A stretch of 64,000 nucleotides of DNA, from NCBI GenBank assembly GCA_910591455.2, contig OU342807.1, positions 6,195,930-6,259,929 on the forward strand, written 5' to 3'. Source of the stretch: Pholis gunnellus. Taxonomy: Eukaryota; Chordata; Actinopteri; Perciformes; Pholidae. The translations under genes and the position numbers were made by a program. Numbering within the stretch: the first letter of the stretch is position 1; each line of letters starts with the position of its first letter. Under the pieces are notes generated by a model. That model was not told the origin of the DNA. It did no database searches and saw nothing but the letters and a program-made list of their open reading frames with translations. Shown one piece after another: positions 12,607-23,559 of this stretch.

Positions 12607-13046
12607 TTTCCATCTGTTTATGTATCCATCAATCGTGCACTGTGTGTCTTTATCTTATTTATTTAACATGCCTCAAAAATACACACACATATAAAACAAA
12701 AAAAGTTGTTTTATATGTGATGAAATGAGCTTTCATTAATTGTAATTTAAAATCATCATCTCTCTCTCACACGCTCTCACACGTAAACAAACACACGTGT
12801 TGTAACATTTGACTCCCAGGTGGATAAGCCGCTGCTAAGCACACCCGGTCTGTGCACGAGGGAATGTACAGCAACAGCCAAACATCTAAGTCCTTACAAA
12901 GCTTCTTACTGGCAGTGAGACACCGTGAGCCACAGTAAAGAAAGAATGTGCAGTTTATAGATTTCATGGGTAAAGTTTTAGTCTTAAAATAATCACATTT
13001 CTCAGTTCTACAGGTTAAAAAGTATAGTTAATGCATAAAGCTCTTT
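12607..13046. other. Convergent intergenic region, abcg2-like and prr18-like 3' ends
   Basis: The 3' UTR of the abcg2-like gene must end in this stretch. I see no AATAAA or ATTAAA in the first 150 bases after the stop codon, so its cleavage signal is not identified. The prr18-like 3' UTR enters from the right on the minus strand. A short CT/CA-rich run lies near 12760-12800. Confidence 0.5.
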
Positions 13047-13052
13047 TTTATT
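13047..13052 (-). terminator. Poly(A) signal of the prr18-like gene
   Basis: AATAAA on the minus strand (tttatt on plus), about 380 bases past the stop codon at 13429. Confidence 0.5.
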
Positions 13053-13428
13053 AGTGCCTTGCAGAAACAGTGAAGGAATTGTTTTATAATAATACATCGT
13101 TTTTGTTACAAATTTAAACTTAAAAATATACTGATAACTTAACATAGAACAGATTACAGGGCTTAGAAAAAGATTCACAAATGATAGAAAAGCTTTCTCA
13201 AACAAACCCTCAATTTCCCAATAGCTTTAAGGTTGGAAATTCATTGTGTTCCACTCTTTATGACACTATCATATATATTCTGTATCATGTTGTATCACCT
13301 CTTCATTGGAGCTATTTTATGTTTACACCGAGTAAAATATTCAAACCAAAGACTCAATATTTTAGACGTCTTTTGCATCATTTTACACGCTTTTTTTGCC
13401 TAAAATTCACACCTTCGAAGATGACCCC

Positions 13429-14262
13429 TCAATTAGCAACCCTTCTCATGTCACCTTTAGAAACACTCTTCTTCAGGCCGTGTCCTACTGTCACTGGTGT
13501 GTTCTCCAACCCACGGAGCCACTCTGTACATTTCAGCACCACATGCTCATCCACACCGCGGTCCTCCTCCTCCTCATACTCCACATCATCATACTTGTGT
13601 TGCTCGTTCAGAAGGGAGATTTTCACAATTGAAGTTATGTCTCCCAGTTCAGCATCACTGTTGTTTTTCGCAGCGACTCTGCTGTTTGGCGTGCTGTGTC
13701 TCTGTGTCGCCGTTTGATGCCTTTTAGAGACGTTTTCTCTCCTGTGTCTGGAATCCAAGGCGCTTCCAGAAACGCCTCCTCCGCTTCTGGACGCTGAATG
13801 TTGACGTCTCTCGCTGTTCCTCCTCTGCAGCAGCAGAACGGCCTCAGGTGTGAGAGTCAGTGTGAAACGGACCTCCTGATGCCTGGCCCTCGCCTTCACC
13901 TCGGCTTCACTCTTTACAGAGCTCTGGCTCACATGTTTGTGCTGCTGTGTCTTAGGCAGGGACTCGCCCGAGCTGGAGGCTGGGAAGCCGCCCGTTTGTG
14001 ATGAAGGCAGCAATCTCTCCCTTCTCTTTGCATGCAGCTCTGCCGCCGACACTGCTTTGGCGGTTGGCAGATGACTCCTGGGTTGGCTCTTCTTGCCCAG
14101 CTGCTTGAGGTTTGAAGCCCGTTGCTCCTTCACTGAGCCGCCTTGGTCTTCTCTTTGGACCTTCGTCAAAGTAGTTGCAGATGAAATGTTGCTGATGGGT
14201 CTCTCCTTAGCAGTCAGTCCTGACACAGAGCGTGCAATCGACACAGGTGGGATAAATGGCAT
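13429..14262 (-). CDS. prr18: Proline-rich protein 18 (PRR18)-like
   Basis: A single-exon gene of 277 residues from the ATG at 14262. Two blocks identify it: FTLTLTPEAVLLLQRRN (human PRR18 has a similar LTPEAVLVIQKR) and ISLLNEQHKYDDVEYEEEED followed by KCTEWLRGLEN (human KVSLLNERHRYDDVEYEEE ... KCTEWLRGVE). The start MPFIPP resembles the human MPFPP start and has A at -3. The middle is low-complexity, Ser/Arg/Gln rich, with no membrane segment or signal peptide. The molecular function is unknown to me. The frame stays open for 82 codons upstream (to 14508), which allows a longer form; see findings. It is convergent with the abcg2-like gene and runs in the same direction as the litaf-like gene upstream. 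The symbol is tentative: a PRR18 paralogue is possible. Confidence 0.75.
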   Translation of the reverse strand: MPFIPPVSIARSVSGLTAKERPISNISSATTLTKVQREDQGGSVKEQRASNLKQLGKKSQPRSHLPTAKAVSAAELHAKRRERLLPSSQTGGFPASSSGESLPKTQQHKHVSQSSVKSEAEVKARARHQEVRFTLTLTPEAVLLLQRRNSERRQHSASRSGGGVSGSALDSRHRRENVSKRHQTATQRHSTPNSRVAAKNNSDAELGDITSIVKISLLNEQHKYDDVEYEEEEDRGVDEHVVLKCTEWLRGLENTPVTVGHGLKKSVSKGDMRRVAN

Positions 14263-15044
14263 TTTGGCAACACACAGGATCAAATAGGAGAGGAGTTCAG
14301 TTTTGCGGTTGAAGGGCACTAAGGAGGAAACCGATTGACCGAGGGAGGCGAGATACTCCGATGCATCCTCGGCCATGCAGGGGTCAGCGGTCAGTGTGTT
14401 CCACCAGTGATCATCTACCCTGGGACAGCGTCTTATTCCTGAGCAGCAGGAGGGCGTGGCATGGCGTGCTGCAAAAGGCGTGTATGACCTCAGACGAGGG
14501 GGAATCAAGGGTTTTGCTGCATCTCAAATGCTCTTTACTCTAAAGGCTCAATGATCTAAAATAAACCCACACTTCTAATCCTCTGGTGTCATGTCAGGGA
14601 GAGCATGTTTACTACATCCTGCACAAGTACACATGCAGGTTTAATCCACACAGGATGTAATGACAGCTTAAGTGAAAGTAAGGCGGGGCTCTGCACTAAG
14701 CACCAAGTGGTTAAATCCATAGAAACAAAGTCAGACTTAATTGTGATTGAATTCTTGTCCTTGAATAAAGTGGTTTGACAAATGATTGAATAAATAAATA
14801 ACTCCAGGTCTACTTACAAGCTTTTTCCAGTATTCATCTGCATCGCCGAGTCTTTATCAGCAGATGGATAAATCTAGTAAGTAAATCTTTAGGTTCTACA
14901 TTTTTGTTTCACATTTTTTTTTTGCAGGTATTATTTGTTTGGAGCAAAATATACACAACCTGCTTGTGTCCAAGCTCAGCATTGTTTTCTGTTGTGTGCT
15001 CTTTATACAACAGAAAATATGAGAAAAAACTGCCACAGAAAACT
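14263..15044. other. 5' side of prr18-like gene and intergenic DNA
   Basis: 14263-14508 is an in-frame upward extension of the prr18-like reading frame. From 14509 to 15044 I see AT-rich DNA with no gene or recognisable repeat. The prr18-like promoter should lie here, but no core element was recognised. Confidence 0.45.
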
Positions 15045-15050
15045 TTTATT
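15045..15050 (-). terminator. Poly(A) signal of the litaf-like gene
   Basis: AATAAA on the minus strand (tttatt on plus), 183 bases past the stop codon at 15233. Confidence 0.55.
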
Positions 15051-15232
15051 TGATAGTATTTTGTTACGAAACATGATTTAAAATAATATTTTAAAACATT
15101 TCTAACTTCAACATTATATGAACCAACATGTCTTTTCCCTATACATTAAACATACATCTGTATATTTTAAGTTATCCTGACTGACTTGTGCATGGATTTA
15201 CATACACATTAACCTGTTGATCTTGTGCGTGT

Positions 15233-16663
15233 TCATTCACAGCATGTCCTCCTGTGTACATGGAGGAGCAGTTGGCAGCGAGGACAAGTGTGACAGGCGT
15301 CCTTGAAATAGTTCACAAGAAACGGAATCAGGCAGCATCCCAACACCAATCTGTGAGACAGAAATTAAACATCAGTCTACGTCTTTTGAATATGCGTTTT
15401 GATTGATGCTGGGTAATTACAGCCAGACCAGATTTAGGCATTTGAATTAGTCTTTTCTCACCCGCATAACACAAACACAAGACACATGAGCCACGCGAAC
15501 CTCCCGGCTTTGTAGGTGACCTGCGTGGTGACCGGAGTCTGACAGGAAGGGCATGTTGTCAGAGCTGGATAGCAAAACAGCTCCATTTCATAGCTCACAC
15601 ACGTCCGCCTGAGAGTCGATTGAGGGGATGCAGACACTAGAGAGAAGACATGGGGGGGTTAAAAAGGAATGCTTATTTTCAAAATTTTAGGCAATCCTTA
15701 TAATTTTTGTCCTAGTTGATTTCTATACGAGTGTAAACAAAGGATTTTTGCTTACAGTCCAGCAGTCTGGAGTCTTTGGCTGCATCTGAAATTTCATACA
15801 AACATGCAGTTTTTTTTATACAATGGTAGTATACAATAGAGAAAAACTGTACAGCATTTTTGGAATGTAGCCTCAGACACCTAGTCTGTAAATACTGGAA
15901 ATATTTAAATACAGGTTCAATCACCATTGTGTTATTTCTTTCGAGACATTTATATAAATGAAAATCTTCAAGATTGCACTTTGCCATTACAACAATTTTC
16001 TCTCAACTTAACTTTTCGCCACGCTATAGTTCCTTAACATGATCTGATCAGTGCTGTTTGAGAAGTTGGATTTGCAAAGTTTGTGCAAAGAAAAAGTCTG
16101 CTCCAAATGTTTCTGAATAATAATATCTTCTTAAATTGGTGGCACATCATTGCATTCCATATAAGGAGCAAAACTACCAGTGGAATTAAATCAATATGTA
16201 TAAGTCACTTCACACTTCGACAATACAACACAAATAACGGACACACTTCAATAAACACTTCTCGACTCAACTGAGTCTAAAAAGGCAAGAACATAGCTGA
16301 ATTGTGAACAAAAAAAAAATGTGACCTTCCGGCCTACTCTATATATTCAAAATGGAGGCAGATGAGAAGTGAGCATGTACCGGTTAGAGGTGCGTGAGTT
16401 TCAGTGGTGCAGCCAACTCCAGGAGACAAAGAGGAGGAAGGTGGTGGAGGTGTGGAAGGTGAGTGAACATGGTAGAACCTCACGTTTGGCCCACTGTGAC
16501 TTTCACCTGTAAAAACAAAGTCACACACAAAGTTTAGTTTTTAACTTTAAAAACTGATCATTTCAAACATTTCAAATCAAGTAAATTAAGAAAGTATTTT
16601 ACCTGGTAAGAAGTACGGTGGAGGTGTAGGAAAACGCTCCTCCTCTTTTGCTAATGGCTCCAT
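15233..16663 (-). CDS. litaf: LITAF-domain endosomal membrane protein
   Basis: Four coding exons on the minus strand: 16663-16603, 16506-16381, 15636-15462 and 15350-15233. They total 480 nt, 159 residues (human LITAF 161). The N-terminal half is Pro/Ser rich with FPTPPPYF (residues 11-18), a PPxY site of the kind that binds WW-domain ubiquitin ligases. The C-terminal half is the LITAF domain: CPSC (first zinc knuckle), a hydrophobic stretch WLMCLVFVLCGLVLGCCLIP that inserts into one membrane leaflet, then HTCPRC (second knuckle, the HxCPxC signature). LITAF-family proteins sit on the cytosolic face of late endosomes and lysosomes and act in sorting. Splice junctions keep the frame. An unusual end, HVHRRTCCE, adds two cysteines. 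Fish have several litaf-like genes, so orthology to human LITAF rather than CDIP1 or another member is inferred. Confidence 0.85.
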
Positions 16664-17940
16664 TTAACAATTAGATGATGTACAACAGAAAAAAGAGCGA
16701 GAATCTGAATTTGTTAGCAGCCAGCAGCAGTTCATCTGTAGGTATACCAGGTGCAGTGGAGCGGTACTAATTGAAGTCTCCTCTGATTGGTTTGAGAACC
16801 TATTACCCACAAGGCAATAGCGGCATGGTTTTAAAATGAGGCAGAAGTGAATTGGAGGTAATTGTTTGAAAAGTTGCACTACATTGCTACCTTAACTTAC
16901 GTTTACTGCACATCAAATGGAGATTGCTCGCCTGTAATTCTTTTGATTTTAAAAGGTTTTACATGTTGCCAAATTAATAATATAGAATTTCAGGTGCGTG
17001 TTTTGGAGTGGCCTAAAGTTGACACTACTTGTACAACAGTCTTTTTTTTTTTTTTTATACAAACAAAAAACACTTCCAGTTCACTATACTTGAAGTAAAA
17101 CGGAGTACTGCGATAGATGATGAAAGTTGAAAACCATCTACAATATTTTTCATTGAATCACCATGGCATCAAGCAGGTGAAATATCATAACTAACTCTCT
17201 AGCAACCCATAAGTATATTGCCATAATAAAGCAGTGATCATACTATCATTTGCAGGACACATATAACTACACATACCGGTCACGATATGGTCACGGTCTG
17301 CTCTGAACTGAGCCGGTGCCAGCACAGGATGTAGAGGTTAAGAACATTAAGAAAATGGCTAGATTATCTTTCTCGGAGCAAAAATTTGATTCTGAGCCCA
17401 TATTTACCACCTGTTACTGTTACTGTACTGTTGCATTTTGTACAGTATTCCATGATGAAATAGTACATAAATCCAGATTTATATTAATTTAGACACAATG
17501 CACCCTTTAAGCACAATATCAGGATCACCTTATGCCCCATCTTAATGCCCATATCTGATATTGTTTACTTTTATTGGCAAATATGTGGCTTTCAGGCCCC
17601 CTGGGAATCAATGAATTATTTCCCTTATCTCATTGCATACTAGTTGTGAATTGTTTAGGGTATTTGTCCATAACATACACTAGATGGTGGTGTTTTGTAA
17701 CAGGTTCGGACACTTTGGGTGTTTCTATTTGAACCGCTAGAGGCGCTCTTTCGCACTCGTCGTAGTGTGTGTATGAGATGTCGATGTAAACGAGGATCTT
17801 CAGTTGAACGTAACAGCTAGCGTGATGAGGCTAAGCTAGCTATCAGCCAGGCATCCAACGGGTTTTGCTGCCAAGTTTAACTGCCGGATGCTCCCCGGTC
17901 GTATCCTACTGGCCGTCTTGACATTTCCTCAACATTCCTG
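16664..17940. other. Intergenic region between divergent litaf-like and arpc1a genes
   Basis: The two genes are transcribed away from each other. The litaf-like promoter should be near 16670-16850 and that of arpc1a near 17750-18060. A T-run lies at 17041-17056. No coding frame or known repeat was recognised. The sequence turns CpG-richer after about 17730. Confidence 0.5.
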
Positions 17941-17946
17941 GACGAA

Positions 17947-17973
17947 TTCGTGTCGACTGACCAGAGTCCGCGA
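17947..17973 (+). promoter_or_regulatory. Element shared by the arpc1a and arpc1b 5' regions (copy A)
   Basis: 27 bases match 25335-25361, upstream of arpc1b, at 24 positions, including the unbroken 13-mer CCAGAGTCCGCGA. It ends 86 bases before the splice donor of the non-coding first exon (18059). It lies on the same strand and at a comparable distance in both genes, so it may be a core-promoter or 5' UTR element. Its function is not known. Confidence 0.6.
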
Positions 17974-18059
17974 ATTCGGGTCCATTCCTAATCTATCCTT
18001 TTCCCCACTAGCGTAACGTAGCTTGCCGGCTAACGAGAGTGCAGAACCCGACTGACGAG
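17974..18059 (+). other. Non-coding first exon of arpc1a (5' limit unknown)
   Basis: A strong donor (GAG then gtaagt) ends at 18059. The coding exon begins after the acceptor catcgcag at 18724, leaving 30 bases of leader (18725-18754) before the ATG. The transcription start is unknown and could lie left of 17974. A second good donor follows ggcccctccg near 18178 and could give a longer first exon. Confidence 0.5.
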
Positions 18060-18662
18060 GTAAGTTAGCATGCGGGCTAGCGGAATGTACGGCTAATGGT
18101 GTTAGCTGTCATCGGAAGTAAAGGCATCTCCTCCAAGGAAAACCCGAAGTCTGACATAGAAAAGAGAGGCCCCTCCGGTAAGCGTTTGGGTAGCAAAACG
18201 TCGATATAGTTCCAGAAATTACCAATCTGGCTGCTAGGCCTATCTAACACCGGTGGGCACTAAGCTAGCAATTTGAATAACTTGCTAGTAATGTTTTGCT
18301 GTTAACGATTTACCGAGCGAGGCACCAAACCCAGTCAGTAATATGACAGTAGCTAGCAAATAAAGTCAACACCAGCTCGTAAAAGTGTTCAACTTGGCGT
18401 GTCATGGTTCTAAAATGTGAGACTATGGTGAATATCAGCTGTTAGCTTGGTTATATATTTTAAGCTAACGTTATTATTAGCTAACGTTAGTTGAATGAGC
18501 CTTTCAATGTTTTGACTGATTGGGTTTAGTTAATGTACCCAAGCTAACTAATGGTAGTCGAGTAACGTTGCAATGAAGTTAACCGTTAGCAGTTATGTAT
18601 GCTGTCATGTGTGGGGGTTTAAAGCTGGTCGAGGGAGAGTTCAGCTCAGCTGTTTGCTCAGG

Positions 18663-18684
18663 GTGTGTGTGTGTGTGTGTGTGT
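18663..18684. repeat. (TG)n microsatellite before arpc1a exon 2
   Basis: Eleven TG units, about 40 bases before the acceptor at 18724. Confidence 0.95.
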
Positions 18685-18754
18685 CGCTTGTTGCTAAACT
18701 AAGTTTCGCTGTGTGACATCGCAGAGTTCTACTTGAGGACCACACCCAGACAAC

Positions 18755-21700
18755 ATGTCCCTTCATCAGTTTCTGTTGGAACCCATCACCTGCCACGCGT
18801 GGAACCGGGATAGGACACGTAAGGCTCAACTATGCCCTCCTTTATTTGAGAATATCATTACCAGCCTGTACTCTACACACCGGTTAAGACATCAAGTTAC
18901 AGGTTATGCGTTTGAAAACAAATGACAATAGCATGTTTAAGTGAACAGGAGTGCAACTTCAGCCACAAAAACATTATTGTTCCGCTGTTTGTTTTCAGGA
19001 TTTGTGAGCTTTTACAAGTAGTTTGGTATTTGGCAGATAGCAGAAACTGGTTCAGCATGTTTGCTATCTGTACTTGCATCCTGTTAACCTGCTGTTTTTG
19101 TTGTTTTTCTGCAGAAATTGCCATCAGTCCAAATAACCATGAAGTGCACATCTACAAAAAGAGTGGCAACCAGTGGGTTAAGACTCATGAATTGAAGGAA
19201 CACAATGGACACATCACAGGTATTTCTATGACTAAATCAAAAACAATTGAACAAGTGTGACTGGAACTGTCATCAGCTCATGTGTAAAAGCTTATTCAGC
19301 TCTAGAATGTGCCGTCATAATTCACTTCATGATTGTTGCAACGGTCAGTCGGTTATTGCATCTCTCTGCGTTGTGTTGCAGGTATTGACTGGGCTCCCAA
19401 AAGTGACCGTATAGTGACATGTGGAGCAGACCGTAACGCCTATGTGTGGTCCCAGAAGGAAGGGGTGTGGAAGCCCACGCTGGTCATCCTCAGGATCAAC
19501 CGAGCCGCCACCTTCGTCAAGTGGTCTCCACTGGAGAACAAGTTTGCAGTTGGAAGTGGTGCTCGACTCATCTCCGTCTGCTACTTTGAGTCTGAGAATG
19601 ACTGGTGAGACTATTTGTACAACCATTCAATTTTTCTGAAATTTATATTTCTGATTGTTCAACCAAATGTTTTGATTTGCGAGTATGACTCTGTTATTTT
19701 TGCACTCCAACATGTAGTGTGTTGTCACATTTCTAAGTGCAGTATTGCAGTTAGATTGTGTTATTTATTTATTCTGTAAAAATAAATGCATTCAATATTG
19801 CACTATTAGCGCAGGGTTGTGCTGTGGCGTGCGAGTGTTGCTTGTGTGGTCCATTTAATGGAAAGCGGCTGTGTGGCGATGACTGTCAGTTACGTGATTT
19901 GCCACAGCTTTTTATTTTTTCTTCAGCATCCTCTGGTCCCCACCGTCGCAGCCTAAAGCACTATTCACATGAATGGGAGGATGTCACAACGTGTGATTTA
20001 AACTACATGTATTACCTGTTTGTTGTCGCCTTGTTTTAAAACCAAAGTTCTGTATTTTCCGAAAGACTGGTAAAGATCCAGTCCCAGGCTTGAAAGGTTC
20101 TCTTTTCCTCAGCACTGCTCCAGTCTCTTCTGTTACACTCTGCTCATTGATTCAGTATTTCCAGGCGTACAAAGTCTCTTTGTCTCTCAAACTAGGGCTG
20201 CCTGATTCTTAATCTTCATTTTGTTTCGCACACAGCTTAGTTTTGCTGAACTACACTCTCAAATTGTTCCTGTCTCACAATAGCATTGGTATATCGGATT
20301 AATTGAGTGAATCATTGAATTTATACATAAATATTAGATAGAAGTGCTGTGTTCATTCATGTTTTAAGATGTCTGTGCTTTTTCAAATGCTCCAGGTGGG
20401 TGAGCAAGCACATCAAGAAGCCGGTACGCTCCACCATCCTCAGTCTGGACTGGCATCCCAACAACATCCTGCTGGCTGCTGGATCCTGTGACTTCAAATG
20501 CAGGTGAATGTCGTTAACAGTGAAAAGAGTTGTGGGACAAGAGATAACGAATAAATGATGAATAAATGATGAGAAGCCTGCCAGCGTCCTCACTCGCTCT
20601 TTTGCTTTCTGGTCTTTTTTTTGCTTCTACTCTCCCTCCCTCCCTCCCTCTCTGTCCTCCAGGGTGTTCTCAGCCTACATTAAGGAGGTGGAAGAGAAAC
20701 CGGGCCCCACACCCTGGGGCAGCAAGATGCCATTTGGGGCTGTGCTCGCAGAATTTGGAGGAGCAGGTCTGTATCTGTGCCTTTTTTTTTATATGCGATA
20801 ATAAAAAAACCTTTTCATACGACTGAAAGTAACCCATTGAACTAAACAAGATCTGCCTCTTTGTGTGTGTTAGGTGGAGGCGGTTGGGTCCACTCTGTCT
20901 CTTTCTCAGCGTCTGGTAACCGCCTGGCCTGGGTCAGCCATGACAGCACTGTCACTGTGGTGGACAGCTCTAAGACTGCCAGGTATATTCATTTCTACCC
21001 ATTGATTATGGTTGTCACAAGAGGGTTTCTCTGATTGCACATAGCATGTGGAGGTTTCTAATAAACAAACAAACATTTACTGTTTACATTCAGTGTTACA
21101 CACCAAAACGCTACGTGGAGCTACACTGAAGACTTGTTGGTTGCATGGTCTGCCTCATAAAACATTAGCAAAGTCTTTTTTTTAAGTATTTGAAATCTCG
21201 CAATGATAACATCAATGTTTACTGGCTTTACACTGCCTTTGATGGCGCAGTGTGTGAGATACACAAAACCTTGAATAAACAAAATATATATAAAATATAA
21301 TTTGTCAACTACATGAAATAAGATGGCAAGATTAGTCAAGTATTAGTTATTATACTACAATATATGCTTTTATTTCTTCCACTACATGAGAATACATCTT
21401 GATGTATTCTCTAGTTCATTGGCATCTGTACATAAGCCATGATTTGTAATCTGATCAGCTCCTCACAGTGCCAATAAGGTGCTAAATGTAAACAACCAAG
21501 AACACAATGACATGCTTGTGTCCACAAATTGCCGGTGACATGAAAAGAAAGGGCGGGGGTTGAGACTGTGCCAAAGAACTCAACACGTTCTCCCCGGAAA
21601 CCTGCACGCACTGCAGCGTACGCAGCCCAGTTATTTCTGTGACAGCAGTTATGCTGCCTGTGTAAAGTACAGTAAAACCATCTGATTCTCAAGATGCTAA

Positions 21701-22804
21701 TTCATTTGTGTGTTTAGTCCTTCACAGCTGAAGACGGACTTCCTTCCTCTCCTCAGTGTCATTTTTGTTTCAGAGAACAGTCTAGTAGCCGCGGTGAGAA
21801 TACAACATTTACTACATATTTCCATTTCCCAATATACGGTAATGGATGTAAGGAATGTAAATCTGTTGTGTGCGTCTTCAGGGCCACGACTGTTGCCCCA
21901 TGCTGTTCCGTTGCGACGATGGTGGAGCGCTGACCTTTGTGTCGAAGCTCGACCTCCCCAAGCAGAGTATCCAGAGGAACATCTCCGCCATGGAGCGCTT
22001 CAGGAACATGGACAAGAGAGCCACCACCGAGGACCGCAACACTGCCCTGGACACACTGCACCAGAACAGCATCACGTAAGTCACACTGACGGGAATATAT
22101 GAAGGGCAGGACGTGGAATTTATCTTAAGACGCCTTCAAAACCTTTAACCGATTTATTGCAGTCTTCTTAACTTGAAAAACCTCAGGGAATAGCCTGAAC
22201 GTGTCTATTTAAACAAACTGCAATCATGCCTCTGTCCAAAGGTAATAAAATCCACATACCAGCACATTTATAGCTCACTGATTAACACCTTGTTATCTCG
22301 GTTTGTAAATAAAGTATATAAACGACTCCACATGTATGTTTTGTGTTGGTTGGGTGAATTTCCCATAATGTGAAGTGGAACTTTGCTGATTTTGAACTGG
22401 CTTTGTATCATTGCAATTGCTATGTGCAAATGAACAGTATTTGGTTTCTATTTGTGTTAACGTCGCCTTTTAAGTACACATGGTGAAATCCATCATGATT
22501 TTCTATATTACAACTCCTTCACCCTTTCTAAAACTCTCTTTATGTATCTTCATGTCTCGCCCTCAGCCAAGTGTCTATCTATGAAGGAGACAAAAGGGAT
22601 TGTCGCAAGTTCTGCACCACAGGCATCGATGGAGCGATGACCATTTGGGACTTCAAGGTACAAACACACATAAAATCATCAATCCTCTTCAAAGATACAT
22701 TTTTTTTCCCCAGATCTCTCAGCTCTAACACTCTCTCGTGTGTTTTTCTGTGTCTACCTCCTCAGAGTCTAGAAGCTTCTATCCAGGGTCTCCGCATCAT
22801 GTGA
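18755..22804 (+). CDS. arpc1a: Arp2/3 complex subunit 1A (WD40, p41 type)
   Basis: Ten coding exons: 18755-18818, 19115-19219, 19382-19604, 20396-20503, 20663-20766, 20874-20982, 21718-21793, 21882-22075, 22567-22657, 22766-22804. Total 1113 nt, 370 residues, the usual family length. The start MSLHQFLLEPITCHAWNRDR and the segments PNNHEVHIYKK, CGADRNAYVW, ILSLDWHPNN and KFCTTGIDGAMTIWDFK are family hallmarks. The chain is a seven-bladed WD40 propeller. In the Arp2/3 complex this subunit contacts Arp2 and ARPC4/5 and helps receive nucleation-promoting factors, giving branched actin. The C-terminus SLEASIQGLRIM fits the 1A type, whereas the next gene ends in DLKIV like 1B. Both arpc1 genes share intron positions, so they arose by tandem duplication. 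Confidence 0.96.
22225..22345. repeat. Interspersed teleost-type repeat, partial copy 1
   Basis: The stretch ctctgtccaaaggtaataaa, with 'tagctcactgattaacacc' and 'gttatctcgg' after it, is the right half of an interspersed repeat whose longer copy lies at 27235-27490. It is in arpc1a intron 9. The family name is not assigned. Confidence 0.55.
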
Positions 22805-23553
22805 AGAAATCTTGTAAATTAATGAAGGAAACGCAGCAGGCCTCACTTCTCCCCCTCCCTTCCTCCACCTCACCCCCTTCGCTCCTGCGACGCAGCCAGT
22901 AAACACACACACAACTGACCACCTAATCGAGTGTCTGCTGAAGCACTGATCAGACCATAACGCACTCTTATGGGTGTGTGCAAACACACTCTCACGCGCA
23001 CACGCACACACTAAAGTACACAAACATGCATACACTACACACACACTGAGCTGACGTGTGACATCACTGTTGATTTTTTTTGTTTTGTTTTTAAATGAAG
23101 GTTAACCAGGTGTCAAAGTGGGAAAGGTCCTCTGACACGTATTAAAACGTGACGTGAAATGTGTGTTTTTATGTTCTCTAACCTCCTGTACCAAAAGTTG
23201 AACACTAAAAGGTGCGTTTTATCCAAAAGTCAGACTGTATTTCACCTGTAGATCAACCGCAACATGATCTCTGAATGTCAATGTTTAGTAGAACGGAGGA
23301 CGTGATGCTTTACTTGCTGGCGTGTAGTAGATCTTCTCCAGCAGGTGAAGTCATTGTTTAGATTAGGACCCGGGTTATTGATATTCTGAGGTCATGCTGC
23401 TGGTTGGCTGTAGAGAGCTGTACAGGTTCTGACGGTGGAGCGAGAAAGCAGCTGGGCGGAGTCACGGCTGGCCAGCGCTAGGCTCTGTAGCTACTACACT
23501 AAAACCACACAAGATGGAGGATTTCTATGTAACCGATCGTGAGGTAGACATGA

Positions 23554-23559
23554 AATAAA
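23554..23559 (+). terminator. Poly(A) signal of arpc1a
   Basis: AATAAA, 750 bases after the stop codon at 22804. It is the clearest canonical signal seen before the intergenic DNA. Confidence 0.6.
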
